Shown here: piece after piece, positions 47,915 through 57,792 of the stretch | Numbering within the stretch: the first letter of the stretch is position 1 | Layout: every line of letters starts with the position of its first letter | NCBI RefSeq assembly: GCF_000372365.1 | Contig: NZ_AQUU01000004.1 | Location: 1 to 64,000 of the forward strand | Reading direction: 5' to 3' | DNA: 64,000 nt | Origin: Aggregatibacter actinomycetemcomitans DSM 8324 | GTDB lineage: Bacteria > Pseudomonadota > Gammaproteobacteria > Enterobacterales > Pasteurellaceae | Made by a program: the position numbers and the translations under genes | The notes under the pieces: generated by a model | What the model was told of the DNA's origin: nothing | Databases searched by the model: none | The model's input: the letters and a program-made list of their open reading frames with translations, nothing else

Positions 47915-49957
47915 TTACTCACTTGATAACATAAAACTTTCCCGTAATTGTTGTAACTGATCGCGCGTTGCAGCAGCTTTCTCAAATTCCAAATCCTGTG
48001 CAAATTTATACATTTGCTGCTCAAGTTTCTTAATCTGTTGCTGATATTCTTTCGGTGATTTCGGCGTTGTATAAAGTGCGGTCGGTTCTGCCACCGTTTT
48101 TCCACGTTGTTTATTGGCTTTGGCTTTCTGATTGGCACCCTGACCGATATCTAACAACTCGCCTACCTTTTTATTTAATGCCTGCGGCACAATGCCCTGT
48201 GCTTCATTATATTTTGCTTGTTTCTCACGCCGACGATTGGTTTCGGTAATAGCTTTCTCCATTGATTTGGTTATATTATCCGCATACAAAATGGCTTTTC
48301 CGTGTAAATTTCGCGCAGCACGTCCGATCGTTTGAATTAATGAACGCTCGGAACGTAAAAAACCTTCTTTATCCGCATCTAAAATTGCCACTAAAGACAC
48401 TTCCGGAATATCTAAACCTTCCCGTAATAAGTTAATGCCGACTAAAACATCAAATTCCCCCAAGCGCAAATCACGAATAATTTCCACCCGTTCGACAGTA
48501 TCAATATCAGAATGCAAATAACGTACGCGAATACCATGTTCATCTAAATAGTCGGTAAGATCTTCCGCCATTTTCTTCGTTAATGTCGTCACTAAAACGC
48601 GTTCATTTTTATCCGCTCTGTGGCGTGCTTCGGAAAGTAAATCATCCACCTGAATAGATACCGGGCGAATTTCAATTTGCGGATCAAGCAAACCTGTCGG
48701 ACGCACTACTTGGTCGATAATTTCCCCACCGGATTTTTCCAGTTCATACGGTCCCGGTGTGGCGGAAACATAAATGGTTTGCGGTGCCAAACGTTCAAAT
48801 TCTTCAAAACGTAACGGACGGTTATCCAACGCAGAAGGCAGACGAAAACCATATTCCACCAAGGTTTCTTTACGGGAGCGATCGCCGCGATACATCCCAC
48901 CGATTTGTGGCACGGTGACGTGGGATTCGTCAATAATCAAAATTGCGTCAGACGGCATATAATCAAATAAGGTCGGTGGCGGTTCGCCCTCATTTCTATC
49001 TGATAAATAGCGGGAATAGTTTTCAATGCCCGAGCAATAACCGAGTTCATTCATCATCTCAATATCAAATTGGGTACGTTGGCTGATACGTTGTTCTTCC
49101 AATAATTTATTTTCTTTAGTGAAATACTCCCGCCGTTGCGCCAATTCCAGTTTAATTTTTTCGATGGCGTCTAAAATTCGCTCACGCGGTGTAACATAGT
49201 GGGTTTTCGGATAAACGGTAAAGCGCGGCACCGTGCCGAAGCTGCTGCCGGTGAGCGGATCAAATAAACTCAAGCGTTCGATTTCACCATCAAATAATTC
49301 GATACGTACCGCTCGATCGTCCGATTCCGCCGGGAAAATATCAATAATTTCTCCCCGCACACGGAACGTTCCGCGCTGAAACGCCTGATCGTTACGGGTA
49401 TATTGCAACTCTGCCAATTTTGCCAAGATTTGGCGCTGATTAATAATCGCGCCTTGTTGCAAATGCAGCATCATTTTTAAATAGGAATCGGGGTCCCCTA
49501 AGCCATAAATAGCGGACACGGACGCCACTACAATAGTATCGCGCCGTTCTAAGAAAGATTTTGTGGCGGAAAGTCGCATTTGTTCAATTTGATCATTAAT
49601 AGACGCGTCTTTCTCAATAAAAGTATCGCTACTCGGCACATAGGCTTCGGGCTGATAATAATCATAGTAAGAAACAAAATATTCCACCGCATTTTCCGGG
49701 AAAAAATCCTTCATTTCGGCATAAAGTTGGGCGGCAAGGGTTTTGTTCGGTGCCAACACCATCGCAGGGCGATTCAATTGCGCAATCACATTGGCAATGG
49801 TAAAGGTTTTGCCTGAACCTGTTACCCCAAGCAAGGTTTGATGTGCCAAGCCATCTTCTAAATTTTCGGCTAATTTTGCGATGGCCTGGGGTTGGTCGCC
49901 GGAGGGTTTGAAATGGGAATGAAGAATAAAAGGTTTAGTGTTAATTTTTTCTGACAT
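47915..49957 (-). CDS. uvrB: UvrABC excision nuclease subunit B
   Basis: Damage-verification helicase of nucleotide excision repair. Walker A is [15 protein letters not shown] near residue 45, the beta-hairpin region is [20 protein letters not shown], and DEAD-like [12 protein letters not shown] follows. The motif VI region is QTIGRAARN. The C-terminal UvrC-binding coiled coil is present ([23 protein letters not shown]). It has 680 residues, full length. No terminator is visible in the 226 bases between its end and the upstream region of ompA paralogue 2. Confidence 0.97.
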   Translation of the reverse strand: MSEKINTKPFILHSHFKPSGDQPQAIAKLAENLEDGLAHQTLLGVTGSGKTFTIANVIAQLNRPAMVLAPNKTLAAQLYAEMKDFFPENAVEYFVSYYDYYQPEAYVPSSDTFIEKDASINDQIEQMRLSATKSFLERRDTIVVASVSAIYGLGDPDSYLKMMLHLQQGAIINQRQILAKLAELQYTRNDQAFQRGTFRVRGEIIDIFPAESDDRAVRIELFDGEIERLSLFDPLTGSSFGTVPRFTVYPKTHYVTPRERILDAIEKIKLELAQRREYFTKENKLLEEQRISQRTQFDIEMMNELGYCSGIENYSRYLSDRNEGEPPPTLFDYMPSDAILIIDESHVTVPQIGGMYRGDRSRKETLVEYGFRLPSALDNRPLRFEEFERLAPQTIYVSATPGPYELEKSGGEIIDQVVRPTGLLDPQIEIRPVSIQVDDLLSEARHRADKNERVLVTTLTKKMAEDLTDYLDEHGIRVRYLHSDIDTVERVEIIRDLRLGEFDVLVGINLLREGLDIPEVSLVAILDADKEGFLRSERSLIQTIGRAARNLHGKAILYADNITKSMEKAITETNRRREKQAKYNEAQGIVPQALNKKVGELLDIGQGANQKAKANKQRGKTVAEPTALYTTPKSPKEYQQQIKKLEQQMYKFAQDLEFEKAAATRDQLQQLRESFMLSSE

Positions 49958-50300
49958 AAAGTGCGACCGATTTTAGCATTGTTTCTAATGGCGGCTATTT
50001 TAACACGTTTAAGGCACTAAATTGAGGGTTAAAAAATCAAGTTTTACACAGAGTTATATTTGTCAAGCAGGTTACTTCACAAATTTAGAAAAAAATTTCA
50101 AAAAATTCGCTAGATTTTTACTAACCATTTGAAAATTAAATAAATGTTATTTTACAATCAGTTTCTCTTAGGATTTTTTTGAAGCCTTATTTCATCGGGT
50201 ATTAGCCCATTCGTAAAATAATAACCCACAAACTTATCCACAGACTTTGTGGATAGAAAATTTCACTCAAAAATATTCAAAAAATTTTCAATTGAAGGTG
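49958..50300. other. AT-rich gap between uvrB and tRNA-Asn with two DnaA-like boxes
   Basis: No gene is visible. TTATCCACA at 50234-50242 is a perfect DnaA box, and TGTGGATAG at 50248-50256 is a one-mismatch box on the other strand, so the two face each other in 23 bases. The surroundings (50040-50230) are very AT-rich. GATC sites, common in oriC, are scarce, so this is more likely a DnaA regulatory or titration site than the origin. Confidence 0.55.
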
Positions 50301-50329
50301 TTGACAAGGAGAAATCGGATCAGTAGTAT
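50301..50329 (+). promoter_or_regulatory. tRNA-Asn promoter
   Basis: TTGACA, a 17-base spacer and TAGTAT are close to ideal sigma-70 hexamers, followed by a GC-rich discriminator (ACGCGACC), as expected for stable-RNA genes. The tRNA begins 31 bases downstream. Confidence 0.85.
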
Positions 50330-50360
50330 ACGCGACCTGTCTTTTTTGACACCAAATTAT

Positions 50361-50436
50361 TCCTCCTTAGTTCAGTCGGTAGAACGGTGGACTGTTAATC
50401 CATATGTCGCTGGTTCAAGTCCAGCAGGAGGAGCCA
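50361..50436 (+). tRNA. tRNA-Asn (anticodon GTT)
   Basis: A 76-base cloverleaf starting TCCTCCTTAGTTCAG and ending GCAGGAGGAGCCA with encoded CCA. The anticodon loop CTGTTAA carries GTT. The acceptor stem TCCTCCT/AGGAGGA is perfect. It stands alone, with its own promoter and a downstream hairpin. Confidence 0.97.
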
Positions 50437-50504
50437 ATTTTTTCTTTTGGACAGTTTTTATTTATCTCCTTATTATGAAACTAAAGCATACCAAAAGAAT
50501 TTGA

Positions 50505-50535
50505 GTCCATACCTTCTTTATGGGCTTTTATTTTT
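50505..50535 (+). terminator. Terminator after tRNA-Asn
   Basis: GTCCATA and TATGGGC form a seven-base stem with one G-U pair around CCTTCTT, followed by TTTTATTTTT. It is 68 bases beyond the tRNA end and close to the end of the convergent zevB gene. Confidence 0.7.
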
Positions 50536-50568
50536 CTACCGGATTCTTTCACTCTCTAAGATCTTCGC

Positions 50569-51600
50569 TTATCGAACAAATAATGCTGCCCCGCCACTTA
50601 TCGGCAATGTGGTGCCATAAAGTAAACTCATCGCAAAGAAAATCAATATGATGCCGGCAAGGCATTTCATTAAGGCTTCCGTATTCACATTGGCAAACGG
50701 CAGGCGATACCACTGCGCCATTTTCACGGCAGTGGATCGGGCATAGCGCACCAACAACGCAAAGGCCGATAATGTCATTCCTGTGCCGAGAGCCATTGCC
50801 AGTGTCGCTATCACGCCCCAAGCATAGAGATCCAACATATACGCCAGAAACAGTACGAAAATCGCGCCGGAACAGGGGCGCATGCCGATACTCAAAATAA
50901 TCAGCAAACTTTCTTTGATGTTGGTACTTTGATTGAGTCGTTCGGGGTTCGGCACATGTTGATGCCCGCAACCGCAATTTTCGTGGTGTTCCGTATGCCC
51001 GTTAAAAACACCTGAAATTCTGACCGCACTTTTTCCTGCGATCAATGAACCGACACGCATTTCATTTACCAAACCGCCTTCAATTTTTTTGATTTGCAGT
51101 TGCTGCTTCGTTTGTCGATGTTGCTTCAACAGCGTTTTCCCGCTTTTCCAACACCAATTTAATCCCAATAAAATCACTAACGCATAAGCGGTTCGCTCCA
51201 GCCATAATTGGCTTAAATTAAAATAAGCGGAAGAAAGCTGAAGCAGCAAAACCACGATTGACACCGCCGAAATTGCCACCACGCCCTGCGTTAAAGAAGA
51301 AAAGAACGTGATTTGCATACTGCGCCCGAGCTTGGTTTGATGGGTGGCTAAATAACCGGCAATAATAAATTTACCGTGTCCCGGACCCAGCGCATGAAAC
51401 ACACCGTATAAAAAACTAACAGCAATCAGCAGGCTGCCGGCATACACGGGCTGTTGCTTGATTTCGTGCAAGTAACCGGAAATCAGTTGATTAAATTCCC
51501 GCTGCCACACGACAACCTGCTTAAACAGCCAGGGGAAAAGATAAATAATAGCGAGAACTAAGACGATAAAGACGATGCTGTAAAATAAACGGGCTTTCAT
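50569..51600 (-). CDS. zevB: NicO/RcnA-like metal transport protein ZevB
   Basis: Inner-membrane protein with about six membrane segments. VFHALGPGHGKFIIAGYLATH contains the His-rich HXXXXDH-like region of the NicO family, and a cytoplasmic loop carries HTEHHENCGCGHQH, a metal-binding stretch. IGMRPCSGAIFVLFLA is the second conserved motif. In H. influenzae this gene (HI1248) with the neighbouring DUF1007 gene forms ZevAB, needed for growth at low zinc. I start at the ATG at 51600 (343 residues); an in-frame TTG at 51624 would overlap zevA by ten bases and is possible. Confidence 0.87.
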   Translation of the reverse strand: MKARLFYSIVFIVLVLAIIYLFPWLFKQVVVWQREFNQLISGYLHEIKQQPVYAGSLLIAVSFLYGVFHALGPGHGKFIIAGYLATHQTKLGRSMQITFFSSLTQGVVAISAVSIVVLLLQLSSAYFNLSQLWLERTAYALVILLGLNWCWKSGKTLLKQHRQTKQQLQIKKIEGGLVNEMRVGSLIAGKSAVRISGVFNGHTEHHENCGCGHQHVPNPERLNQSTNIKESLLIILSIGMRPCSGAIFVLFLAYMLDLYAWGVIATLAMALGTGMTLSAFALLVRYARSTAVKMAQWYRLPFANVNTEALMKCLAGIILIFFAMSLLYGTTLPISGGAALFVR

Positions 51601-51614
51601 AAAATTTTTAAAAA

Positions 51615-52247
51615 CTAACGGCAAATCAACCGCACTTTTTGTGCAAATAGCGCACCCAATGTATTGTCCTCATCACGTTGCGTTTGATCTAATGATGAGG
51701 CGTATTGTTTCACTTTTTCATCCACTTGCGGCTCAAGCACCTGTCCCCGGCAATTTGCCGGCAGCGCGGAAAAATCCACCGCACTTTTGGTCGGTTCGCC
51801 GTAATACATGGACACATAATAGGTTGGATCGTAAGTACTTAAAGTATATTCGTTATCTGTCAAGGGCTGCGGTTTAGACAACATGAAATCGAAAAAGTAC
51901 ATCACTTGTGAACCATTGGATTTCATACCGTAGTTTTGCGGTTTGGCTCGGTATTTAATTTTATTGCCCTGCTTGTCAAAAAAATAACTAAAATAATGCT
52001 CATTCACCACATTGCCCATGACTTCATCAATGAGCTTTTGTCGCGCGTTTTTATCGCCTTTGGTTTGTCTTAAATCGTATAAAACCGCTGCGGAGCTGGG
52101 TTCGTCTAAAATCCACTGCATTGAAAAACCGACTAATTGTTGATTCTCTACCAAGGTTTTGGTTTTTATCTCAATGAAAGCATGAGGATGGGCAAAAACA
52201 TACTGAGCGGATAACAAAGACAATAGCAATAAAAAAAGTTTCTTCAC
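51615..52247 (-). CDS. zevA: Periplasmic DUF1007 protein ZevA
   Basis: Secreted DUF1007 protein of about 210 residues, counterpart of H. influenzae ZevA (HI1249), a zinc-binding partner of ZevB. The signal peptide KKLFLLLLSLLSAQYVFA is followed by HPHAFIEIKTKTLV, whose histidines likely bind metal. I use the GTG start at 52247 because GGAAGGTG lies just upstream and the signal peptide then begins properly; the ATG at 52310 would add an unlikely leader. zevB follows directly. Confidence 0.86.
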   Translation of the reverse strand: MKKLFLLLLSLLSAQYVFAHPHAFIEIKTKTLVENQQLVGFSMQWILDEPSSAAVLYDLRQTKGDKNARQKLIDEVMGNVVNEHYFSYFFDKQGNKIKYRAKPQNYGMKSNGSQVMYFFDFMLSKPQPLTDNEYTLSTYDPTYYVSMYYGEPTKSAVDFSALPANCRGQVLEPQVDEKVKQYASSLDQTQRDEDNTLGALFAQKVRLICR

Positions 52248-52399
52248 AAATTCACCTTCCGAAAAATAGCTATAACGCATTCTAACATAAAATAAAATTA
52301 CACAGAACAAGTATAAAAAATCAGCAAAAAGAAAAAAACACGCTCAGTTTTGTGATCTATATCAAAAAAACTTAATTTAGTATTTTTCTTCACACGAAA

Positions 52400-52515
52400 A
52401 AATCTATAGCATTCAATCGCGTCAAGTGATTGCTTGATATTCATAAAGTTCCTAAATAAAATAATCATAAATAGCTAAACTACTTTCCTACCTCTCCTCG
52501 CGAGAGGTTTTTTTA
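52400..52515 (+). ncRNA. Candidate small RNA upstream of ettA
   Basis: The 411-base gap between zevA and ettA has no gene. Near its middle a strong hairpin, ACCTCTC/GAGAGGT followed by TTTTTTT (52490-52514), ends a transcript that no known gene precedes. Upstream, TGTGATCTATATCAA (52351-52365) fits an FNR half-pair GTGAT-N4-ATCAA or a weak CRP site. A CAATC-CGTCAAG-GATTG stem-loop lies at about 52424. The CGUCAAG loop is shared with E. coli FnrS, but overall similarity is slight. The 5' end is a guess. Confidence 0.45.
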
Positions 52516-52658
52516 TATCTGTTTTCCGCGAATGATTAGCACAAAGATGAAACATCAAGTAGAATGAACCCCCGAATGATTAAATTCCATCGGTCATCAG
52601 GTGCCGAAAAAACGCCTTGAATTCCGACCGCACTTTTCCCTTAACCCAGAGAATAATT

Positions 52659-54329
52659 ATGTCAATACAGTTCGTTTATACGATGCACCGAGTAGGCAAA
52701 GTAGTTCCGCCGAAACGTCATATTCTGAAAAATATTTCACTCAGCTTTTTCCCGGGCGCCAAAATCGGCGTACTTGGCTTAAACGGTGCCGGTAAATCCA
52801 CCCTGCTTCACATTATGGCAGGCATCGATAAAGAAATCGAAGGGGAAGCCCGTCCGCAGCCGGGCATTAAAATCGGCTATCTTCCGCAGGAACCGAAACT
52901 CGATCCACAGCACACCGTGCGCGAAGCCATTGAAGAAGCCGTCGGCGAGGTGAAACGCGCTTTAACCCGCTTGGATGAAGTGTATGCGCTATATGCGAAT
53001 CCCGATGCGGACTTTGACAAACTTGCCGCCGAACAAGCGGAGCTGGAAGCCGTTATCCAGGCTCACGGCGGGCATAACTTAGAAAATCAATTAGAACGCG
53101 CCGCCGATGCGCTACGTTTACCGGACTGGAATGCCAAAATCGAGCATTTATCCGGGGGGGAACGCCGCCGCGTTGCTTTGTGTCGTTTGTTGTTGGAAAA
53201 ACCGGATATGTTGCTGTTAGACGAGCCGACCAACCACTTGGACGCGGAATCCGTGGCATGGTTGGAACGCTTCTTACACGACTACGAAGGCACTGTAGTG
53301 GCAATCACCCACGACCGTTACTTCTTGGATAACGTTGCCGGTTGGATTTTAGAACTTGACCGCGGTGAAGGCATTCCTTGGGAAGGCAATTACTCCTCTT
53401 GGTTGGAACAAAAAGAAAAACGTCTGGCGCAGGAACAGGCGCAGGAATCCGCCCGCCAAAAATCCATTGAGAAAGAATTGGAATGGGTGCGTCAAAATCC
53501 GAAAGGCCGCCAAGCGAAAAGCAAAGCCCGTATGGCGCGCTTCGAAGAACTTAATTCCGGCGAATATCAAAAACGTAACGAAACCAACGAACTCTTTATT
53601 CCACCCGGTCCACGCCTGGGCGAAAAAGTCATCGAGGTGCAACATTTAAGTAAGTCCTACGGCGACCGCACTTTAATCGACGATTTATCCTTCAGCATTC
53701 CGAAAGGTGCCATTGTCGGCATTATCGGTGCCAACGGCGCGGGTAAATCCACCCTCTTCCGTATGCTTTCCGGCAAAGAAAAACCAGATTCCGGTACCAT
53801 TACCTTGGGCGAAACCGTCGTGTTAGCTTCCGTGTATCAATTCCGTGATGCTATGGACGAAAAAAAAACCGTGTGGGAAGAAGTGTCCAACGGACAAAAT
53901 ATTCTAACCATCGGTAACTTTGAAATCCCAAGCCGTGCTTATGTAGGACGCTTCAACTTCAAAGGCGTGGATCAACAAAAACGTGTGGGCGAACTCTCCG
54001 GCGGTGAACGTGGTCGTTTGCATTTGGCGAAATTATTACAAGCCGGCGGCAACATGCTGTTATTGGACGAGCCAACTAACGATCTTGATGTGGAAACCTT
54101 GCGCGCACTGGAAAATGCCATCTTGGAATTCCCGGGCTGTGCCATGGTAATTTCCCATGACCGCTGGTTCTTAGATCGTATCGCCACCCACATTTTAGAT
54201 TACGGCGATGAAGGCAAAGTCACCTTCTACGAAGGCAATTTCTCCGATTATGAAGAATGGAAAAAGAAAACTTTCGGTGCTGAAGCCCTTAAACCGCACC
54301 GAATTAAATATAAACGCATTGCGAAATAA
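52659..54329 (+). CDS. ettA: Energy-dependent translational throttle protein EttA
   Basis: ABC-F ATPase that binds the ribosomal E site and slows translation when ATP is low. There are two ATPase modules: Walker A GLNGAGKSTLL and GANGAGKSTLF, signatures LSGGERRRVAL and LSGGERGRLHL, and Walker B MLLLDEPTNHLD and MLLLDEPTNDLD. The arm region and the P-site tRNA interaction motif lie between them. The start at 52659 gives 556 residues, one more than E. coli EttA. The longer frame starting at 52617 has no ribosome binding site. Confidence 0.95.
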   Translation: MSIQFVYTMHRVGKVVPPKRHILKNISLSFFPGAKIGVLGLNGAGKSTLLHIMAGIDKEIEGEARPQPGIKIGYLPQEPKLDPQHTVREAIEEAVGEVKRALTRLDEVYALYANPDADFDKLAAEQAELEAVIQAHGGHNLENQLERAADALRLPDWNAKIEHLSGGERRRVALCRLLLEKPDMLLLDEPTNHLDAESVAWLERFLHDYEGTVVAITHDRYFLDNVAGWILELDRGEGIPWEGNYSSWLEQKEKRLAQEQAQESARQKSIEKELEWVRQNPKGRQAKSKARMARFEELNSGEYQKRNETNELFIPPGPRLGEKVIEVQHLSKSYGDRTLIDDLSFSIPKGAIVGIIGANGAGKSTLFRMLSGKEKPDSGTITLGETVVLASVYQFRDAMDEKKTVWEEVSNGQNILTIGNFEIPSRAYVGRFNFKGVDQQKRVGELSGGERGRLHLAKLLQAGGNMLLLDEPTNDLDVETLRALENAILEFPGCAMVISHDRWFLDRIATHILDYGDEGKVTFYEGNFSDYEEWKKKTFGAEALKPHRIKYKRIAK

Positions 54330-54350
54330 TTGTTAATCGCGAAACACAAA

Positions 54351-54380
54351 AAAACCCGCTTTCATTGAAAACGGGTTTTG
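54351..54380. terminator. Terminator between convergent ettA and the adhesin gene
   Basis: AAAACCCG and CGGGTTTT form a perfect eight-base stem around 13 bases, with A- and T-rich flanks, 22 bases after ettA. An uptake signal follows at about 54416. Confidence 0.85.
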
Positions 54381-54432
54381 TTTTATTGATGCAGCCAAAA
54401 ACACCTAAAATTCTGACCGCACTTTAAGTGAA

Positions 54433-55320
54433 TTACCACTCAAAGTTTAAACCGACGTTATAGGTTGCGCTGCCACCATTGGTACTTACTGCCACACCGG
54501 CTTTCGCGGCTACATTTTGATTGAAACGATAACCTGAACCAACCGCTAGTGCTGTTTTAGATTTATAACCACCAACAGCTGCACTCAAGTTAAGGCTGCC
54601 GACATTATACGGTTGGAATAAGCCGCTTAGTGCCGCTTGGGAAGCCAAACCGTTTTTTACTTCTTTGTCTAATTCATTGACTCGGCTATCTAATCGATCA
54701 ATACGCGCAGTATTACGATCAACTTTGGTCGTTAATGCCGCGATGTTTTGGCTTGAAGATCTAAAGGTTGCAATCGCTCTGGAATTTGCTGCAATATCGG
54801 CTCTGTTTTTCTCTACATCAGCCTTATCCGCTTTATTTTCAATTGCTTTTTTATTCTCGGCGATTTTTTGCTCGTTAGCACGGGATCTTGCCGCATTTTC
54901 GGTAGATCTCACATCTACATTTTGAAGCACCCGATTAACGCCTTCCAGATTTCCATCAATACGGGCTATAGAAGCTGTATTCTCTGCAATTGATTTAGTA
55001 TTTTTCTGAATATCTAACTCATTTTTAGTAATCCTTGCCCTGTTAACAAGCTCTTGCTTAGCTAATCTATCGATCCCCCCAGTGTTACGCATAACATCTT
55101 TTTCTATACTAGCAATATTTGCTTTATTAATAGCAATATCTTTCTTATTTTCATTAATGTTCGTCTCATTATTAAAAATATCCACCCTGTTTTTAAAGAC
55201 TTGTTGTGGAAGATTAGCAGAAGGATTTTCCAGAAAAGAGTCTTTAGCCAATGCATTGACAGAAATTGCACCAGTGACCATTAAAGCAACGAGGTGGTGT
55301 TTAAATAATTGATATGTCAT
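54433..55320 (-). CDS. apiA: Trimeric autotransporter adhesin, ApiA/Omp100-like
   Basis: Short trimeric autotransporter of 295 residues, the length known for ApiA (Omp100), which in A. actinomycetemcomitans forms outer-membrane trimers for adhesion, invasion and serum resistance. A signal peptide (about residues 1-25, ending ALA) is followed by a long coiled-coil stalk with regularly spaced I/V and N (INENKKDIAINKANIASI, IAENTASIARI). There is no obvious globular head. The C terminus is a YadA-type beta anchor (about residues 225-295, ending YNVGLNFEW). AAGGATG precedes the ATG. Family assignment is firm; identity with ApiA rests on length and design. Confidence 0.85.
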   Translation of the reverse strand: MTYQLFKHHLVALMVTGAISVNALAKDSFLENPSANLPQQVFKNRVDIFNNETNINENKKDIAINKANIASIEKDVMRNTGGIDRLAKQELVNRARITKNELDIQKNTKSIAENTASIARIDGNLEGVNRVLQNVDVRSTENAARSRANEQKIAENKKAIENKADKADVEKNRADIAANSRAIATFRSSSQNIAALTTKVDRNTARIDRLDSRVNELDKEVKNGLASQAALSGLFQPYNVGSLNLSAAVGGYKSKTALAVGSGYRFNQNVAAKAGVAVSTNGGSATYNVGLNFEW

Positions 55321-55822
55321 AATTCATCCTTAAAAAATAAAGTTATTTAATTTTTAGTCTAATTTTTCGAAATCGAAAAACCATTCTTCCATAATAAAAT
55401 TAAAAAAGAGTCTGATTTAACATGCCTCCTTTTCGGCTTGAATTTATACCACAAAAAAATATGAACCCCTTCTAATATAAATGTATCAATTCAATAGGTT
55501 ACGACTATTGTTTTACCCTAAAATAGAAACAATACTTAATCTTGCATATTAAAAAACCATTTATTAATCCTTCTTTAAACAAGGTTAAATCTTTCCCTCC
55601 AAACTTATAATCTAAAAAAATTATATTTTAATCGGTTAAAATAGTTACCTGCCGAGACCTTTTTTAAAGCTATCACCACACGAGCCATTACTCAAAAAAA
55701 TAAAACACCTGCCAAAACGACCGCACTTTTTGCCAAATCCATTAAAGTGCGGTTAAAAATTCCGTTGTTTTTTGCTATAATCCCGCGCAATTTTGCTTCC
55801 CGATTTTATGAATTAACCCATT
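55321..55822. other. AT-rich intergenic region between apiA and parE
   Basis: No gene is visible in these 502 bases. The first 350 are extremely AT-rich and probably hold the apiA promoter and leader. At 55720-55753 an inverted uptake-signal pair (ACCGCACTTT and AAAGTGCGGT, 14-base loop) stands 70 bases before parE. Confidence 0.6.
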
Positions 55823-57721
55823 ATGACAACGAATTATTCCGCCAACGAAATTACCGTTTTAAAAGACCTCGAACCTGTCCAGCTGCGTCCCGGCATGTAC
55901 ACGGACACCACCCGCCCGAACCATCTTGCACAAGAAGTTATCGATAACAGCGTGGACGAAGCTCTTGCCGGTTTTGCCACCAAAATTGAAGTGATTTTGC
56001 ACAAAGACCAATCCATTGAAGTCATTGATAACGGACGCGGGATGCCGGTGGATATTCACCCGGTGGAAAAAGTTTCCGGTGTGGAAGTGATCATGAGTAA
56101 ATTGCACGCCGGCGGTAAATTCTCCAATAAAAACTACACCTTCTCGGGCGGTTTGCACGGGGTCGGAATTTCTGTCGTAAACGCCTTATCGGAGCGGGTT
56201 GATGTTACCGTTAAACGCAATGGCGAAATCTATAAAATCGCTTTTGAAAACGGCAAAAAAGTAGAAGATCTTACTGTTATCGGCACCTGCGGTCGCCGCA
56301 CGACCGGTACCACCGTGCATTTCAAACCGAATCCGAAATATTTCGACAGCGAAAAATTCTCCGTCAGCCGCCTACGCCATTTATTACGCGCCAAAGCCGT
56401 ACTTTGTTCCGGCTTGGAAATCAAATTTATCGACAACGTCAACGACACCGAAGACACCTGGCTATATCAAGGCGGCTTAAATGACTACTTAATGGAAGCG
56501 GTCAATGGCTTAGTCACATTGCCGGAACAGCCCTTTATCGGCGAATTTAACGGCGAAAAAGAAGCGGTATCTTGGGCATTATTGTGGCTGCCGGAAGGCG
56601 GTGAACTCATTGGTGAAAGCTATGTGAACCTGATTCCCACCGCACTTGGCGGCACCCATGTCAACGGTTTGCGTCAAGGTTTATTAGACGCCATGCGCGA
56701 ATTCTGCGAGTTTCGCAATCTATTGCCGCGCGGCGTAAAACTGACCGCCGACGACTTATGGGATCGCTGCGCTTATGTGCTTTCCCTCAAAATGCAGGAT
56801 CCACAGTTCGCCGGTCAAACCAAAGAACGACTTTCTTCCCGTCAAAGTGCGGTGTTTATCGGCGGCGTAGTCAAAGATGCCTTCAGTTTATGGCTCAACC
56901 AAAACATTCAGCAAGCGGAACTGTTGGCAGACATGGCAATCAGCTCCGCTCAACGTCGTCTGCGTGCGGCGAAAAAAGTGGTACGCAAAAAACTGGTAAG
57001 TGGCCCTGCGCTACCGGGTAAACTCGCCGATTGTAGCTCGCAAGACATCAATTTCACCGAATTATTCCTCGTAGAAGGGGACTCCGCCGGTGGTTCCGCC
57101 AAACAAGCGCGGGATCGTGAATATCAGGCGATCCTGCCGTTACGCGGCAAGATTTTGAATACGTGGGAAGTGTCTCCGGAACAAGTTTTGGCATCACAAG
57201 AGGTGCATGATATTGCGGTGGCGTTGGGCATTGATCCCGACAATAGCGATTTATCCCAACTACGTTACGGTAAAGTCTGCATCCTTGCCGATGCGGACTC
57301 CGACGGCTTACACATCGCCACCCTGCTTTGCGCCTTGTTCCTACGCCATTTCCCGAAACTGGTGGAACTGGGTCATGTGTATGTGGCAATGCCGCCGTTA
57401 TACCGTATTGATTTAGGCAAAGACGTGTTTTACGCCTTGGATGAAAGCGAAAAAGAGGCGATTTTAGATCGTCTTAAAGGGAAAAAATGCAAACCGAACG
57501 TACAGCGTTTTAAAGGTTTGGGCGAAATGAACCCGATGCAACTGCGCGAAACCACCATGGACCCGAACACCCGCCGCTTAGTGCAGCTCACCTTTGAAGC
57601 CCAAAGCGAAGAAAAGCGGGAAACCATCGAAACCATGGATATGTTACTGGCGAAAAAACGTGCCGAAGACCGTAAAAACTGGTTGCAGGCAAAAGGTGAC
57701 CAGGTGGATTTGGCGGTGTAA
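55823..57721 (+). CDS. parE: DNA topoisomerase IV subunit B
   Basis: ATPase subunit that, with ParC, decatenates daughter chromosomes. GHKL motifs are EVIDNSVDEALAG, DNGRGMPVDIHP and GGLHGVGISVVNALS. The TOPRIM domain has LVEGDSAGGSAKQARDRE near residue 416 and DADSDGLHI near residue 490. It has 632 residues, full length. parC lies 536 bases downstream on the same strand; the gap is filled by palindromic repeats and a USS. Confidence 0.97.
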   Translation: MTTNYSANEITVLKDLEPVQLRPGMYTDTTRPNHLAQEVIDNSVDEALAGFATKIEVILHKDQSIEVIDNGRGMPVDIHPVEKVSGVEVIMSKLHAGGKFSNKNYTFSGGLHGVGISVVNALSERVDVTVKRNGEIYKIAFENGKKVEDLTVIGTCGRRTTGTTVHFKPNPKYFDSEKFSVSRLRHLLRAKAVLCSGLEIKFIDNVNDTEDTWLYQGGLNDYLMEAVNGLVTLPEQPFIGEFNGEKEAVSWALLWLPEGGELIGESYVNLIPTALGGTHVNGLRQGLLDAMREFCEFRNLLPRGVKLTADDLWDRCAYVLSLKMQDPQFAGQTKERLSSRQSAVFIGGVVKDAFSLWLNQNIQQAELLADMAISSAQRRLRAAKKVVRKKLVSGPALPGKLADCSSQDINFTELFLVEGDSAGGSAKQARDREYQAILPLRGKILNTWEVSPEQVLASQEVHDIAVALGIDPDNSDLSQLRYGKVCILADADSDGLHIATLLCALFLRHFPKLVELGHVYVAMPPLYRIDLGKDVFYALDESEKEAILDRLKGKKCKPNVQRFKGLGEMNPMQLRETTMDPNTRRLVQLTFEAQSEEKRETIETMDMLLAKKRAEDRKNWLQAKGDQVDLAV

Positions 57722-57792
57722 GAGTATATTCGATTATTTTTAATAATTTCAGCCCATTATTAAATTGATATCGGATTTCGCCCGATAGGCGA

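Noticed and set aside
50030-50300. Chromosome replication origin
   Set aside because: Only two DnaA-like boxes and almost no GATC; dnaA, dnaN and mnmG are absent. Kept only as a DnaA-box observation.
50247-50504. Open frame of 85 codons across tRNA-Asn
   Set aside because: It covers the tRNA promoter and the entire tRNA; no ribosome binding site.
54433-55320. Tail fibre or phage protein
   Set aside because: The coiled coil could suggest a fibre, but a signal peptide and a C-terminal YadA-type anchor define a trimeric autotransporter; no phage genes are near.
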